A stretch of DNA of 64,000 bases from NCBI RefSeq assembly GCF_000502955.1, contig NZ_AYWO01000004.1, positions 30,089 to 94,088 of the forward strand. Reading direction: 5' to 3'. This DNA comes from Mesorhizobium sp. LNHC252B00 (GTDB lineage: Bacteria > Pseudomonadota > Alphaproteobacteria > Rhizobiales > Rhizobiaceae). This document shows positions 54,475-63,196 of this stretch, piece after piece (position 1 is the first letter of the stretch; the number at the start of each line of letters is the position of its first letter). The translations under genes and the position numbers were made by a program. The notes under the pieces were generated by a model. The model was not told where the DNA came from. It did not search any database and saw only the letters and a list, made by a program, of their open reading frames with translations.

Positions 54475-54506
54475 AAAAATTGACGTTTGCGTAAACGTCA
54501 ATTTTT
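54475..54506. promoter_or_regulatory. Perfect 14-bp palindrome before the beta-oxidation operon, probable MerR operator
   Basis: AAAAATTGACGTTT at 54475-54488 and AAACGTCAATTTTT at 54493-54506 are exact reverse complements with GCGT between. TTGACGTTT and AAACGTCAA resemble the half-sites before the adjacent MerR gene at 55316-55331 and the ACGT-type boxes of LiuR-like MerR regulators. Confidence 0.75.
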
Positions 54507-54592
54507 CGGTGCGAAAAGATTTCCCGCCCATCGCAGCAATGAGCGTAGCGGCGCGGCAGCGCACGAGCCGAAACCCTATGGGTCGGGAGGCG

Positions 54593-54630
54593 AGAAAACG
54601 AAAAGCCGCGCGGCATTGCCACGCGGCTTT
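54593..54630 (-). terminator. Intrinsic terminator after the MerR gene
   Basis: AAAGCCGCG at 54602-54610 and CGCGGCTTT at 54622-54630 form a 9-bp stem. Read on the minus strand it is followed by TTTTCGTTTTC. It separates the regulator transcript from the acyl-CoA dehydrogenase operon. Confidence 0.75.
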
Positions 54631-54726
54631 GATCGTCAGCGGATGACTTTAGGCGTCGCGCAATTCCCAAGGGGAAACGCTATGCGCTTACCGAGAGAAC
54701 CGTTTCACACTTCTCCCGAAATTGCT

Positions 54727-55185
54727 TTAGCGAGCGATGCTCGCCTGTGGTGCCGAACGCTCGGCCAGCATCTGGCGCACCGCCGACATCGAGGCGCTCA
54801 GCTCGCTAATGGCGTCATCGATCAGCGCCCGTTGCTTCTGCAGACGGGCAAGCTGCTTTTCCGACTTGTCCAGCGCCAGCCGCAGCTGCTTGGTGTTTGA
54901 ACCAGTCGGATCGTAAAGATCCATCATCTGCTTGACGTCGCGCAGCGAGAACCCGACCTTGCGGCCAAGCAGGATCAGCTTCAGCCGGGCCTTGTCGCGG
55001 CGCGTGTAGAGACGGGTCGAACCGTCACGCTGCGGGTTGAGCAGGCCCTTGTCTTCGTAGAAACGCAGCGTGCGCAGCGTCACTCCGTATTTTTTCGCCA
55101 TCTCGCCGATGCGGACAAGGTCCTCGCCGGCTTCGACAGACATATTGGTATTGGCCGCGGTCTCGCCGGCCGAGATAAGCTTCAT
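54727..55185 (-). CDS. MerR-family regulator of the beta-oxidation operon (LiuR-like)
   Basis: A 152-residue MerR regulator. The winged helix is RIGEMAKKYGVTLRTLRFYEDKGLL followed by R(D)GSTRLYTRRDKARLKLI, and a C-terminal coiled coil (about 95-135) mediates dimers. There is no metal-binding cysteine cluster, which fits the subgroup controlling acyl-CoA metabolism over the metal sensors. Matching ACGT-rich palindromes stand before this gene and before the acyl-CoA dehydrogenase operon just downstream. Start ATG 55185 has GGGGAAAG upstream; ATG 55143 is an alternative. Target assignment is inference from motif and position. Confidence 0.85.
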   Translation of the reverse strand: MKLISAGETAANTNMSVEAGEDLVRIGEMAKKYGVTLRTLRFYEDKGLLNPQRDGSTRLYTRRDKARLKLILLGRKVGFSLRDVKQMMDLYDPTGSNTKQLRLALDKSEKQLARLQKQRALIDDAISELSASMSAVRQMLAERSAPQASIAR

Positions 55186-55315
55186 GGTCACTGGCTTTCC
55201 CCGTCTGGTGGCGTCGCGGTCTCCTGGACCGTGCGTCGCCTGACTGGAAAGCGGGGGCCTGCTTCCAGTCGTGGTTTCAACAAACAAATCGCAAAACGGC
55301 ACGCTCGACGCGCCT

Positions 55316-55331
55316 TTTACGTTTACGTCAA
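55316..55331. promoter_or_regulatory. Second MerR-type box, before the regulator gene
   Basis: TTTACGTTTACGTCAA, 131 bp before the MerR start, has TT-ACGT half-sites in inverse orientation and shares the TTGACGT half with the palindrome at 54475. It suggests autoregulation. Confidence 0.55.
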
Positions 55332-55436
55332 TTCTATACCGATTGCCGCCTTGTGACGCAAGGGCGTTCTGCGGTCCGAACTTTATGCCGCACTGTCAGG
55401 CCGACATCCAACATCCTTGCAACTTCTTAAGTTTGG

Positions 55437-55452
55437 TTAACGCGTTGTTTAC
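55437..55452 (+). promoter_or_regulatory. Candidate CtrA-like site before podJ
   Basis: TTAACGCGTTGTTTAC fits TTAA-N7-TTAA(C) with one mismatch, and a further TTAA stands 6 bases before it (55427-55430). It lies about 195 bp before podJ in a 460-bp gap that otherwise holds only the MerR box. CtrA control of podJ-type genes is known in Caulobacter. Confidence 0.35.
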
Positions 55453-55645
55453 CACGTTGGGCGAAATGTGGGCGCGTCGGCTACCCGTGTTTATCCTGTA
55501 TCGAATTTTTCACGGTTTTTCGGAGCGCGGGTGGTAACCTGGGAAGCTCGTCTTCCACCGCGGCATTGTCGCCGGTCGCCTTCGTTCCGACAGAGACTTG
55601 GGGGAACTGGCCACGAGCCAGCCATTCTGAAAGACGGACGCACCT

Positions 55646-58600
55646 ATGAACAGCAAGCGGTCCTATCTCGATACACTCAACGCCGGCAGGCAGCGCAGGC
55701 CGCAGACCACGCTCGAGCAGTTGAACCAGTCGCTGGAGACGCTGGAGCAGCGGCTGGAGCGCACGCGCGAGGACCCGATGGCACGTCCAGATCCCCGTCA
55801 ATATGGCGCCGACGCGCGTTATCCCGCCGCCCGACCTGCCAGCCAGCAGCGCTGGTATGAGGATCCGCAGGCCGCGCCGCGCCCGAAGACCCAGATGCAG
55901 GGAGCCGCCGCTTTCGGGCAGAACTACCAGGCCATTGCCCGCGACATCGATCGCGTGCGCGGCCAGGAAGACGGCGTTGCCATGGTCGGCAAGATCGCCG
56001 GCGAACTGCGCGGCATGCGCGAGGAATTGCGCCACCAGATGACATCAGGGCTGCAGCGTGAATTCGAAGCACTGCGCAAGGACATCGAGCGGGCTTTCCA
56101 GTCAGGTGCCAAGCCCGGTACCCAGGCCAAGGGCAGTGCCGAACTCGGACTTGAATTCGAGCGGCTTTCCGGTGCCATCCAGACGCTGGCCGAGAAGAGC
56201 GACGACAGAAGCGTCAACATGCTGCGGCTCGAACTCGAGCAGGTCAAAGCCGCGCTCGACACGCTGGCGCGCGAAGAGAGCGTGCAGAGGGTCGACCGCC
56301 GCTGGGACGATTTCGATCGCCGCTGGACGGCTTTTGAAGACCGTGTCGACGCCGACCAACGCAAGCGTTCGGACGACCCCGGCCTGTCTGTCCTGACCGA
56401 CCGGCTGGAGCAGATCAGCAACGCCGTCAACAACTTGCCAGAATCGCTGTCGCTGCGTTCGCTGGAGGAGAAGGTGCGCGCACTTGCCGGCGCCGTCGAC
56501 CATTTCGCCAGCCAGCAGGACAACCGCGGCAGCGACACGCTTGGCCTGATCGACGAGCGGCTGGACGAGATTTCCCGCGCCATCGTTGCCTCGACGGTAG
56601 CGGCACAAGCCAATTCATTCGACCACGAGGCTTTCGAGCGCATCGAGAAGCGGATCGACTCGCTTGCCCAGCAGATAGAGGAAGTGGCGCAGGATCGTCC
56701 CGGCAACGCGGTCATGGACCGGCTAAGCACTCTGTCGAGCCGGGTCGACGAACTCGCCGGCCGAGCCAATCTGCCCGAGCAGGCTATGGAGCGCCTGGCC
56801 AAGCAGATCGCACTCATCGCCGACAAGATCGACCAGGCGCCTACCATGCCTGACGCCGACTACATCTTCCACGGCCTGGATCAACGCTTCGACGTGCTGT
56901 CGGTCATGATGGAACGCCGCCAGGGCGACGCCATCGAACAGGGCAACATGCTGTTTCGCGATCTCGAACGCCGGCTTGACGAGGTTGCCGACAGGCTTGA
57001 CCAGCGGATGCCGCAAATCGACAGCGCCGGCATCATGGACGCCATCGATGCCCGCTTCACCGCACTGGCCAAGCGCATGGAAACGCGCGTTCCCGATCCC
57101 GCGGGCGAAGCGGCGATCCGCGGCCTGGAAAGCCGGCTCGAAGACATTTCAAGCCGGCTGGATGCGTCGGCCGCGCACGTCGCCGGCATTGATCCGGCGC
57201 TGATCCGCAGCCTGGAGGCGCAGGTCGCAGGCCTGTCCGCCCATCTTTCCAAGCCCAGCACGCCGCTGCCGGAATTCGAAGACATCAGCCCACGTCTCGA
57301 CGAAATCGAGAAGTCCCTGGCCGGAACGCGTGATTCCATCCTCGGCGCGGCGCGCGAAGCGGCCGAGAACGCGGTGCGATCGTTGGCCGGTTCGAGTGCC
57401 AACACGACGGCCGTTTCCGGCCTTGCCCAGGATTTGAAGACGCTTGAAACGCTGACGCGGCGCTCCGACGAGCGCAATTCGCGAACGTTCGAGGCCATCC
57501 ACGACACGTTGCTCAAGATCGTCGACCGGCTTGGTTCGCTGGAACCTAGCGAGCCGGTCGAGGCGATGAGCGAATTGCTGGACGCTGCTTCGGCCGAACC
57601 GAGCAACTGGCGCGGCGCACGGCGACCCAAGATGGCCGTCGAGCCGCCGTCGATGGATATCGATCAGCCCTTGCCATTGACTGGGGACATGGCGGATCTC
57701 GATGGCGCCGCCTCCAGCCTGCGCAATGAGCCGGAAGCTCTCAGCGGCCTGGGCACGCATGGCGGCCTGGGCACGCATGGCGGCCACGGTGTCGGCACCC
57801 GCACGCCAGCCGAGGCCGCCGCTGCCGCCGCCATGGCTGCGCTGGGCTCCGACACGGGTTCCGAAAAGAACGAACAAGCGGGCCTCAGATCGATCTTCGG
57901 CGGGCTGGCCCGCGCATTCAAGGGCAAGAAGGAAGCGGATATTCCGCCACTGGCCGGCTCGGCGCCGAGCACCCCAATACCGAGCGTCGATCTCGACGAG
58001 CCGCTCGATCCGAGAATGGCCAATCGGCCGCTGGAGCCGGGCTCGGGCGCACCTGACCTCAACGCCATCATGAAGCGCGTGCGCGACGAGCGCGGCCAGC
58101 CGGCCAAGCCCAGCGACACCGATGCCGCGAAATCGGACTTCATCGCCGCGGCCCGGCGCGCGGCGCAAGCTGCGGCTGCCGAGGCCGATGCGCTGAAACG
58201 CCAGTCGACGATGACCGGACCGGTGAAGGCGCTGCGGATCGGCGACCTGCTCAAGGCTCGGCGCAAGCCGATCCTGATGGGGACAACCGCGATTTTGCTG
58301 GCGCTGGGCGCCTTGCAACTGGGCAAGGCCTTTTTCGCCGATCCCGCCCAGGTGGCAAGCAACGATGTCGCGCCGATCGTCGCCTCGCAGTCGGTGAAAA
58401 CCGCCTCATTCGATGCAGCTGGCCAGCCAAAGACCGATATTCACCCCACGGCAGTGGAAAGCGCGCCGGATCGTGGCGTGAGACCAGCCGAGCCGTCCGA
58501 ACCGGCAACCAAGGACGACGTGGCGGCGCAAAGCACGATGACCACGCCGCCAGGCGCCGATCCGTCGACGGCCGCGCCAGCAGCCGAGCCGCTTCCTGCG

Positions 58601-59662
58601 CCCGTCGATGCCAGCGCGGCGATGTTCGAAACGACAGCTTCGGCTGCGCCGGCCACAACCGCCCCGGCCCCGACTGTTTCAACCGCCACGGATGCAACCG
58701 ATGCCGACACCGGCACCCAGCCGATGGCGGCCCAGCCGGCCACAGCCAAGGACACTACGGGCGCGGTTCCGCCGACGGACGCTTCACCGGCGGCGACCAC
58801 GGCCAAGATCGACATTCCAGCTGACGCCGGCCCGGACGCTTTGCGCGACGCCGCCGCCAGTGGCGATGCCAAGGCGCTGTTCGAGATCGGCTCGCGTTAT
58901 GCCGAGGCGCGCGGTGTCAAGGAAGATATGGTGGCAGCGGCCAAATGGTACGAGAAATCAGCGGAGCTCGGCTTTGCGCCGGCCGAATATCGCATCGGCA
59001 ATTTCTACGAAAAGGGCATCGGCGTCGCGCGCGACATCAAGAAGGCGAAGACCTGGTACCAGCTTTCCGCGGAGCAGGGCAACGCCAGCGGCATGCACAA
59101 TCTGGCCGTGTTGTTCGCCATGGCCGCGGACGGCGTGACCGACAATGAATCGGCCGCGCACTGGTTCCAGGCGGCGGCCGACGTCGGCGTCAAGGACAGC
59201 CAGTTCAACCTCGGCATCCTCGCCGCCAAGGGCGTCGGCATGAAGCAGAACCTCGAAGAGTCCTACAAATGGTTCGCGCTCGTCGCCAAGACCGGCGACA
59301 AGGATGCGGCGGCCAAGCGTGACGAGATCGCCAATGCGCTGCGGCCCGAGCAGCTCGAACGTGCCCGCGCCGCGGTCGAACTGTGGAAGGCCAAGCCGCT
59401 GGACGCGGCAGCCAATTCGGCCGACGTTCCCGAATCCTGGCAGAACGGCGCACCGCAGACGACCGCCAGCATCGACATGATGAAGGCCGTCCAGAATATC
59501 CAGCGCATTCTCAACAAGAATGGCTATGACGCCGGCGGCGCCGACGGCAAGATGGGCCAGAAGACCAAGATCGCGATCATGGCTTTCCAGACAGATAACA
59601 AGATGCCGGCGACCGGCGCGGTCGATGAAAAACTGGTCAAGGCGCTGCTGGCGCGCAAATAA
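55646..59662 (+). CDS. podJ: PodJ-like polar localisation protein (coiled coil, membrane helix, SEL1 repeats, peptidoglycan-binding domain)
   Basis: A 1338-residue protein. It starts MNSKRSYLDTLNAGRQRRP. Residues about 20-640 are mostly coiled coil with heptads rich in Leu, Asp and Arg; 640-870 are disordered, with an 18-bp duplicated segment (GLGTHGGLGTHGG). One membrane helix lies at about 874-893 (PILMGTTAILLALGALQLG). A Pro/Ala/Thr-rich periplasmic linker leads to SEL1-type repeats (about 1060-1235: AAKWYEKSAELG, KTWYQLSAEQG, AAHWFQAAADVG, SYKWFALVAKTG) and a PG_binding_1 domain at 1275-1338. This order is that of PodJ, which organises the cell pole and recruits division-asymmetry factors. 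In rhizobia it affects growth pole and envelope. It is a single-gene unit. Confidence 0.9.
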   Translation: MNSKRSYLDTLNAGRQRRPQTTLEQLNQSLETLEQRLERTREDPMARPDPRQYGADARYPAARPASQQRWYEDPQAAPRPKTQMQGAAAFGQNYQAIARDIDRVRGQEDGVAMVGKIAGELRGMREELRHQMTSGLQREFEALRKDIERAFQSGAKPGTQAKGSAELGLEFERLSGAIQTLAEKSDDRSVNMLRLELEQVKAALDTLAREESVQRVDRRWDDFDRRWTAFEDRVDADQRKRSDDPGLSVLTDRLEQISNAVNNLPESLSLRSLEEKVRALAGAVDHFASQQDNRGSDTLGLIDERLDEISRAIVASTVAAQANSFDHEAFERIEKRIDSLAQQIEEVAQDRPGNAVMDRLSTLSSRVDELAGRANLPEQAMERLAKQIALIADKIDQAPTMPDADYIFHGLDQRFDVLSVMMERRQGDAIEQGNMLFRDLERRLDEVADRLDQRMPQIDSAGIMDAIDARFTALAKRMETRVPDPAGEAAIRGLESRLEDISSRLDASAAHVAGIDPALIRSLEAQVAGLSAHLSKPSTPLPEFEDISPRLDEIEKSLAGTRDSILGAAREAAENAVRSLAGSSANTTAVSGLAQDLKTLETLTRRSDERNSRTFEAIHDTLLKIVDRLGSLEPSEPVEAMSELLDAASAEPSNWRGARRPKMAVEPPSMDIDQPLPLTGDMADLDGAASSLRNEPEALSGLGTHGGLGTHGGHGVGTRTPAEAAAAAAMAALGSDTGSEKNEQAGLRSIFGGLARAFKGKKEADIPPLAGSAPSTPIPSVDLDEPLDPRMANRPLEPGSGAPDLNAIMKRVRDERGQPAKPSDTDAAKSDFIAAARRAAQAAAAEADALKRQSTMTGPVKALRIGDLLKARRKPILMGTTAILLALGALQLGKAFFADPAQVASNDVAPIVASQSVKTASFDAAGQPKTDIHPTAVESAPDRGVRPAEPSEPATKDDVAAQSTMTTPPGADPSTAAPAAEPLPAPVDASAAMFETTASAAPATTAPAPTVSTATDATDADTGTQPMAAQPATAKDTTGAVPPTDASPAATTAKIDIPADAGPDALRDAAASGDAKALFEIGSRYAEARGVKEDMVAAAKWYEKSAELGFAPAEYRIGNFYEKGIGVARDIKKAKTWYQLSAEQGNASGMHNLAVLFAMAADGVTDNESAAHWFQAAADVGVKDSQFNLGILAAKGVGMKQNLEESYKWFALVAKTGDKDAAAKRDEIANALRPEQLERARAAVELWKAKPLDAAANSADVPESWQNGAPQTTASIDMMKAVQNIQRILNKNGYDAGGADGKMGQKTKIAIMAFQTDNKMPATGAVDEKLVKALLARK

Positions 59663-59669
59663 CGGCAGA

Positions 59670-59689
59670 GGCGTCGCTTCCACGACGCC
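59670..59689 (+). terminator. Weak hairpin after podJ
   Basis: GGCGTCG and CGACGCC form a 7-bp stem with a 6-base loop 8 bp beyond the podJ stop. The following bases (CTTGCC) are not a T run, so function is doubtful. Confidence 0.3.
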
Positions 59690-59854
59690 CTTGCCACACA
59701 TTTGCCTGTTAACTGATTGAGATGTTTTTTGTTTCGGCGGCGTAGCGCGGTTTGACTTCGCAGCACCTCCGGCGCAAGAACGAATTGGCTTGTCGGTCCA
59801 AGATGCCCGCAACGGTTGCATTCACCGACAGGCAGAACTGATCGAGACTGACGG

Positions 59855-60778
59855 GTGGGCATCTATCTCCCGATCGCGGAAATTTCCGTCAACGTCTTCG
59901 TCCTGCTGGCCATGGGTGCGGCGGTGGGCTTCCTCTCGGGCATGTTCGGGGTCGGCGGGGGCTTCCTGATCACTCCGCTCTTGATCTTCTACAACATACC
60001 GCCGGCGATCGCGGTCGCCACCGGCGCCAACCAGGTCATCGCCTCCTCCGTCTCCGGCGTCCTTTCGCACATGAAGCGGGGGACGCTCGACTTCAAGCTC
60101 GGTGGGGTTTTGCTGGCCGGCGGCATCATCGGCTCCACTGCCGGCATCTACGTCTTCGCCTTCCTGCGCCGCCTCGGCCAGCTCGACCTGTTCATCTCGC
60201 TGCTCTACGTCGTGCTGCTTGGCACCGTCGGCGGGCTGATGCTGGTCGAAAGCGTCAATGCCTTGCGTGCCACGCGCAGCGGCGCGGCACCAGTGCTGAA
60301 GAAATCCGGGCAGCACAACTGGATCCATCGCTTGCCGTTGAAGATGCGCTTCAGGGCCTCAAAGCTGTTCGTCAGCGTCATCCCGGTGCTTGGCCTTGGC
60401 GCGGGCATCGGCTTCCTGTCGTCGATCATGGGCGTCGGCGGCGGTTTCATCATGGTGCCGGCGCTGATCTATCTCCTGAAAGTGCCGACCAATGTCGTTA
60501 TCGGCACATCGCTGTTCCAGATCATCTTTACCTCCGCCTATACGACGCTGGTCCACGCCACCACCAACCAGACGGTCGACGTCGTGCTGGCCTTCCTGCT
60601 GATGGCGGGCGGCGTGGCCGGTGCGCAATATGGCGCCAAGGCCGGCCAGAGGCTGCGCGGCGAACAGCTCAGGGCCTTGCTGGCGGTGCTGGTGCTGGCG
60701 GTAGCGATACGACTGGCCATCGGTCTCTTCGTCACCCCGCCCAACCTCTATTCGCTGTCTGCCGCGGGCCTCAACTGA
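59855..60778 (+). CDS. TauE/SafE-family membrane transporter
   Basis: A 307-residue polytopic protein with about eight membrane helices and the internal duplication of the TauE/SafE family: GMFGVGGGFLITPLLI near residue 30 and SIMGVGGGFIMVPALI near 195. The family is implicated in export of sulfite or sulfonates and related anions. The GTG at 59855 begins MGIYLPIAEISVN, with no strong ribosome site. Its stop overlaps the start of the TIGR02186 gene (TGATG), so the two are coupled; that pairing recurs in alphaproteobacteria and suggests a joint function. Confidence 0.9.
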   Translation: MGIYLPIAEISVNVFVLLAMGAAVGFLSGMFGVGGGFLITPLLIFYNIPPAIAVATGANQVIASSVSGVLSHMKRGTLDFKLGGVLLAGGIIGSTAGIYVFAFLRRLGQLDLFISLLYVVLLGTVGGLMLVESVNALRATRSGAAPVLKKSGQHNWIHRLPLKMRFRASKLFVSVIPVLGLGAGIGFLSSIMGVGGGFIMVPALIYLLKVPTNVVIGTSLFQIIFTSAYTTLVHATTNQTVDVVLAFLLMAGGVAGAQYGAKAGQRLRGEQLRALLAVLVLAVAIRLAIGLFVTPPNLYSLSAAGLN

Positions 60779-61569
60779 TGAGGGCTCCGAACGCGTTCGC
60801 AACAGCCATTTTCCTGTCGCTGCTTGCGGCCGCCGTGCCGGCGAAGGCACAGGTCCCGATGACGGAAGGCATCCAGATCGGGCTCTCCACCGACAATGTC
60901 TCGATCACCGCCGGCTTTTCCGGCGCCGACCTGACCATCTTCGGTTCGCTGGAAAATCCCGATCCACTCGTGGCGCGCCAGGGCCGCTACGATGTCATCG
61001 TCGTGCTCGAAGGGCCGCCCAAACCGGTGGTCGTGCGCCGCAAGGACCGGGTTCTCGGCGTCTGGATCAATCTGGACTCCGAGACCTTCGAGAACGTGCC
61101 GGTGTCCTATTCGGTGGCGACGACGCGGCCGCTGCAGGACATCACCGAGCCGAACAGCTATAAGCAGCTGTCGCTCGGCGCCTCCAACCTTTACATGCAA
61201 CCCGCCGATCCCGGCGACAGCCCGGCGACGATCGAGGAATTCACCGCGGCGCTGCGGGAGCGCAAGTCGGCGACCGGCCTCTACAGCGAGAATGTCGGCG
61301 GCGTGCAATTCCTGTCGCAGAACCTGTTCCGCGCCACCGTCAGGCTGGCGCCGAACGTTCCGGTCGGCACCCACAAGGCGCGCGCCTTCCTGTTCAAGAG
61401 CGGGCTGTTCATCAAGGAAAGCTCGGCCCAGCTCGAAATCCGCAAATCCGGCTTTGAACAGTCGATCTTCCGTGTCGCGCACAATTATTCCTTCCTTTAC
61501 GGCGTCTTCGCGATATCGCTAGCCATGCTGACCGGCTGGCTCGGAAGGCTGATCTTCCGGCGAGACTAA
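60778..61569 (+). CDS. TIGR02186-family membrane-anchored periplasmic protein
   Basis: A 263-residue protein with a signal peptide (IFLSLLAAAVPAKA), a large beta-rich periplasmic domain (EGIQIGLSTDNVSITAGFSG, DVIVVLEGPPKPVVVRRKDR) and a C-terminal membrane helix (LYGVFAISLAMLTGWLGRLIF) with a short basic tail. It matches what is known as TIGR02186, a conserved alphaproteobacterial family of unknown function. It overlaps the transporter gene by one base. The TAA stop is the first triplet of the adjoining palindromic repeat. Confidence 0.85.
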   Translation: MRAPNAFATAIFLSLLAAAVPAKAQVPMTEGIQIGLSTDNVSITAGFSGADLTIFGSLENPDPLVARQGRYDVIVVLEGPPKPVVVRRKDRVLGVWINLDSETFENVPVSYSVATTRPLQDITEPNSYKQLSLGASNLYMQPADPGDSPATIEEFTAALRERKSATGLYSENVGGVQFLSQNLFRATVRLAPNVPVGTHKARAFLFKSGLFIKESSAQLEIRKSGFEQSIFRVAHNYSFLYGVFAISLAMLTGWLGRLIFRRD

Positions 61570-61673
61570 TGCATATCGCCCAAAAGTGGGCCCCGGTTTT
61601 GGGAGAACGACATGCATCGAATCGAGAACCTAAAGCGCGTCGCCTGAATCCGTTCAAACACGACACGCTTTAG
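61567..61673 (-). repeat. Composite palindromic repeat, copy C (inverse orientation)
   Basis: TAATGCATATCGCCC, CAAAAG/TTTTGGG arms, CGACATGCAT, then CTAAAGCGCG...CACGCTTTAG. This is the full composite in reverse relative to copies A and B. A related GAAAAGTGG/GGAGCATGCG tail continues to about 61712. The 271-bp gap before the Hsp70-like gene has no further gene. Confidence 0.8.
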
Positions 61674-61840
61674 AACTTTTCCCGAAAAGTGGTTTCCCTT
61701 TGCGGGAGCATGCGGTAGACCGCGCTCCCCAGCCAACTGGCAGACACAAACAATTCGGTTCGGCAGAGCAGCCCATCCCCGGGCAGCGCGCGATTTCTCG
61801 CGGCCTATCGGCTCGCCGACGACCAATACAGGAACTTGTC

Positions 61841-63097
61841 ATGCGACCAGCCTTCGGCGGCATCGACTTCGGCACTTCCAATTCCACCGTGGGCGTGGTC
61901 AGGAACGGACAGCCGCGCCTCGTCACGCTTGAGGACGACCAGGTCACGCTGCCCAGTGCCGTGTTCTTCAACTTCGAGGACAACCGCACCTGTTTTGGCC
62001 GCCACGCCATCGCCAACTACACCGACAGCATCGAAGGCCGGCTGATGCGATCGCTGAAGAGTGTGCTCGGCAGTTCGCTTGCGCACGAGAAGACCCGTAT
62101 CAAGGCGCGCTCGATCGGGTTCATGGAAATCGTCGGCCTGTTCCTCGGCCATCTCAAGAAGAAGCTCGAAGCAGATGCCGGCGATGCCGTCGAGACCGTG
62201 GTGCTTGGCCGGCCGGTGCAATTCGTCGATGACGACGCTGAGGCCGACGCGAAGGCGCAAAGCGAACTCGAGAACGCCGCGCGCGCCCAGGGCTTCAAGC
62301 ACATCGCATTCCAGTTCGAACCGATTGCGGCTGCGCTCGACTACGAGCAGAAGGTGGCGAGGGAAGAGCTGGCGCTGATCATCGACATGGGCGGCGGCAC
62401 CTCGGACTTCTCGGTCGTGCGCGTTTCACCGCAGCGCTCCCGGTCGCTCGACCGCAAGGACGACATCCTGGCCAGCCGGGGCATCCATATTGGCGGCACG
62501 GATTTCGACCGGCTGCTGAGCATCGCCCATGTCATGCCGCAGCTTGGCTATTTGACGCCGACCAAGGACGGCAAGCGCAATCTGCCGGCCAGCTACTTCA
62601 TCGACCTCGCGACATGGCAGCGCATCAATCTGGTCTACACCGCCAAGGCGATGACGCATCTGCGCCAGATCCGCTACGAGGCTGAGCGCGCCGACCTGGT
62701 CGACCGCTTCATCCACATCGTCGAGCACCGCTACGGACACGCGCTGGCGGCGCTTGTCGAAAAAGCCAAGATCGAGCTCACCGACAGCTCGTTCGCAGAG
62801 GTCGCGGTGAAGCTGCCGGGCGCGGAGTTCGCCGCCGAGATTACGCGCAGCGGGCTGGAAGCCACGATCGCCAGGGATATCGAGCGGGTCACAGGAACGG
62901 TGGCGCAGACCATCCGGGACGCTGAGGTCAGGCCATCCGATATCACCGCGGTGTTCCTGACCGGCGGATCGACCGCGATTCCGCTCGCCAGACGAGAGAT
63001 CCTGTCGCTGGTGCCGCAGGCATCCGTCATCGAAGGCGACATGTTCGGCTCGGTCGGACTTGGCCTGGCGCTGGATGCTCAGCGAAAGTTCGGCTGA
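61841..63097 (+). CDS. Hsp70-family ATPase, YegD-like
   Basis: A 418-residue protein with the actin/Hsp70 ATPase core only. The phosphate-1 loop is GIDFGTSNSTVGV at residues 6-18, the phosphate-2 loop is IIDMGGGTSDFSVV, and the adenosine motif is VFLTGGSTAIPLAR near the C-terminus. There is no DnaK-type substrate-binding domain, which fits the YegD group of chaperone-like ATPases of unclear function. The ATG at 61841 follows AGGA at good spacing. It is a single gene, convergent with the cupin gene. Confidence 0.88.
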   Translation: MRPAFGGIDFGTSNSTVGVVRNGQPRLVTLEDDQVTLPSAVFFNFEDNRTCFGRHAIANYTDSIEGRLMRSLKSVLGSSLAHEKTRIKARSIGFMEIVGLFLGHLKKKLEADAGDAVETVVLGRPVQFVDDDAEADAKAQSELENAARAQGFKHIAFQFEPIAAALDYEQKVAREELALIIDMGGGTSDFSVVRVSPQRSRSLDRKDDILASRGIHIGGTDFDRLLSIAHVMPQLGYLTPTKDGKRNLPASYFIDLATWQRINLVYTAKAMTHLRQIRYEAERADLVDRFIHIVEHRYGHALAALVEKAKIELTDSSFAEVAVKLPGAEFAAEITRSGLEATIARDIERVTGTVAQTIRDAEVRPSDITAVFLTGGSTAIPLARREILSLVPQASVIEGDMFGSVGLGLALDAQRKFG

Positions 63098-63196
63098 GGC
63101 TTTCTTGGAGCGGTTCTGCTTTACCGATCCGCGTTGGACTAGGCCATATGCACATAAACGCCGCAGGCGTGACGCGACGAAGGCCTGGACAGGGAC

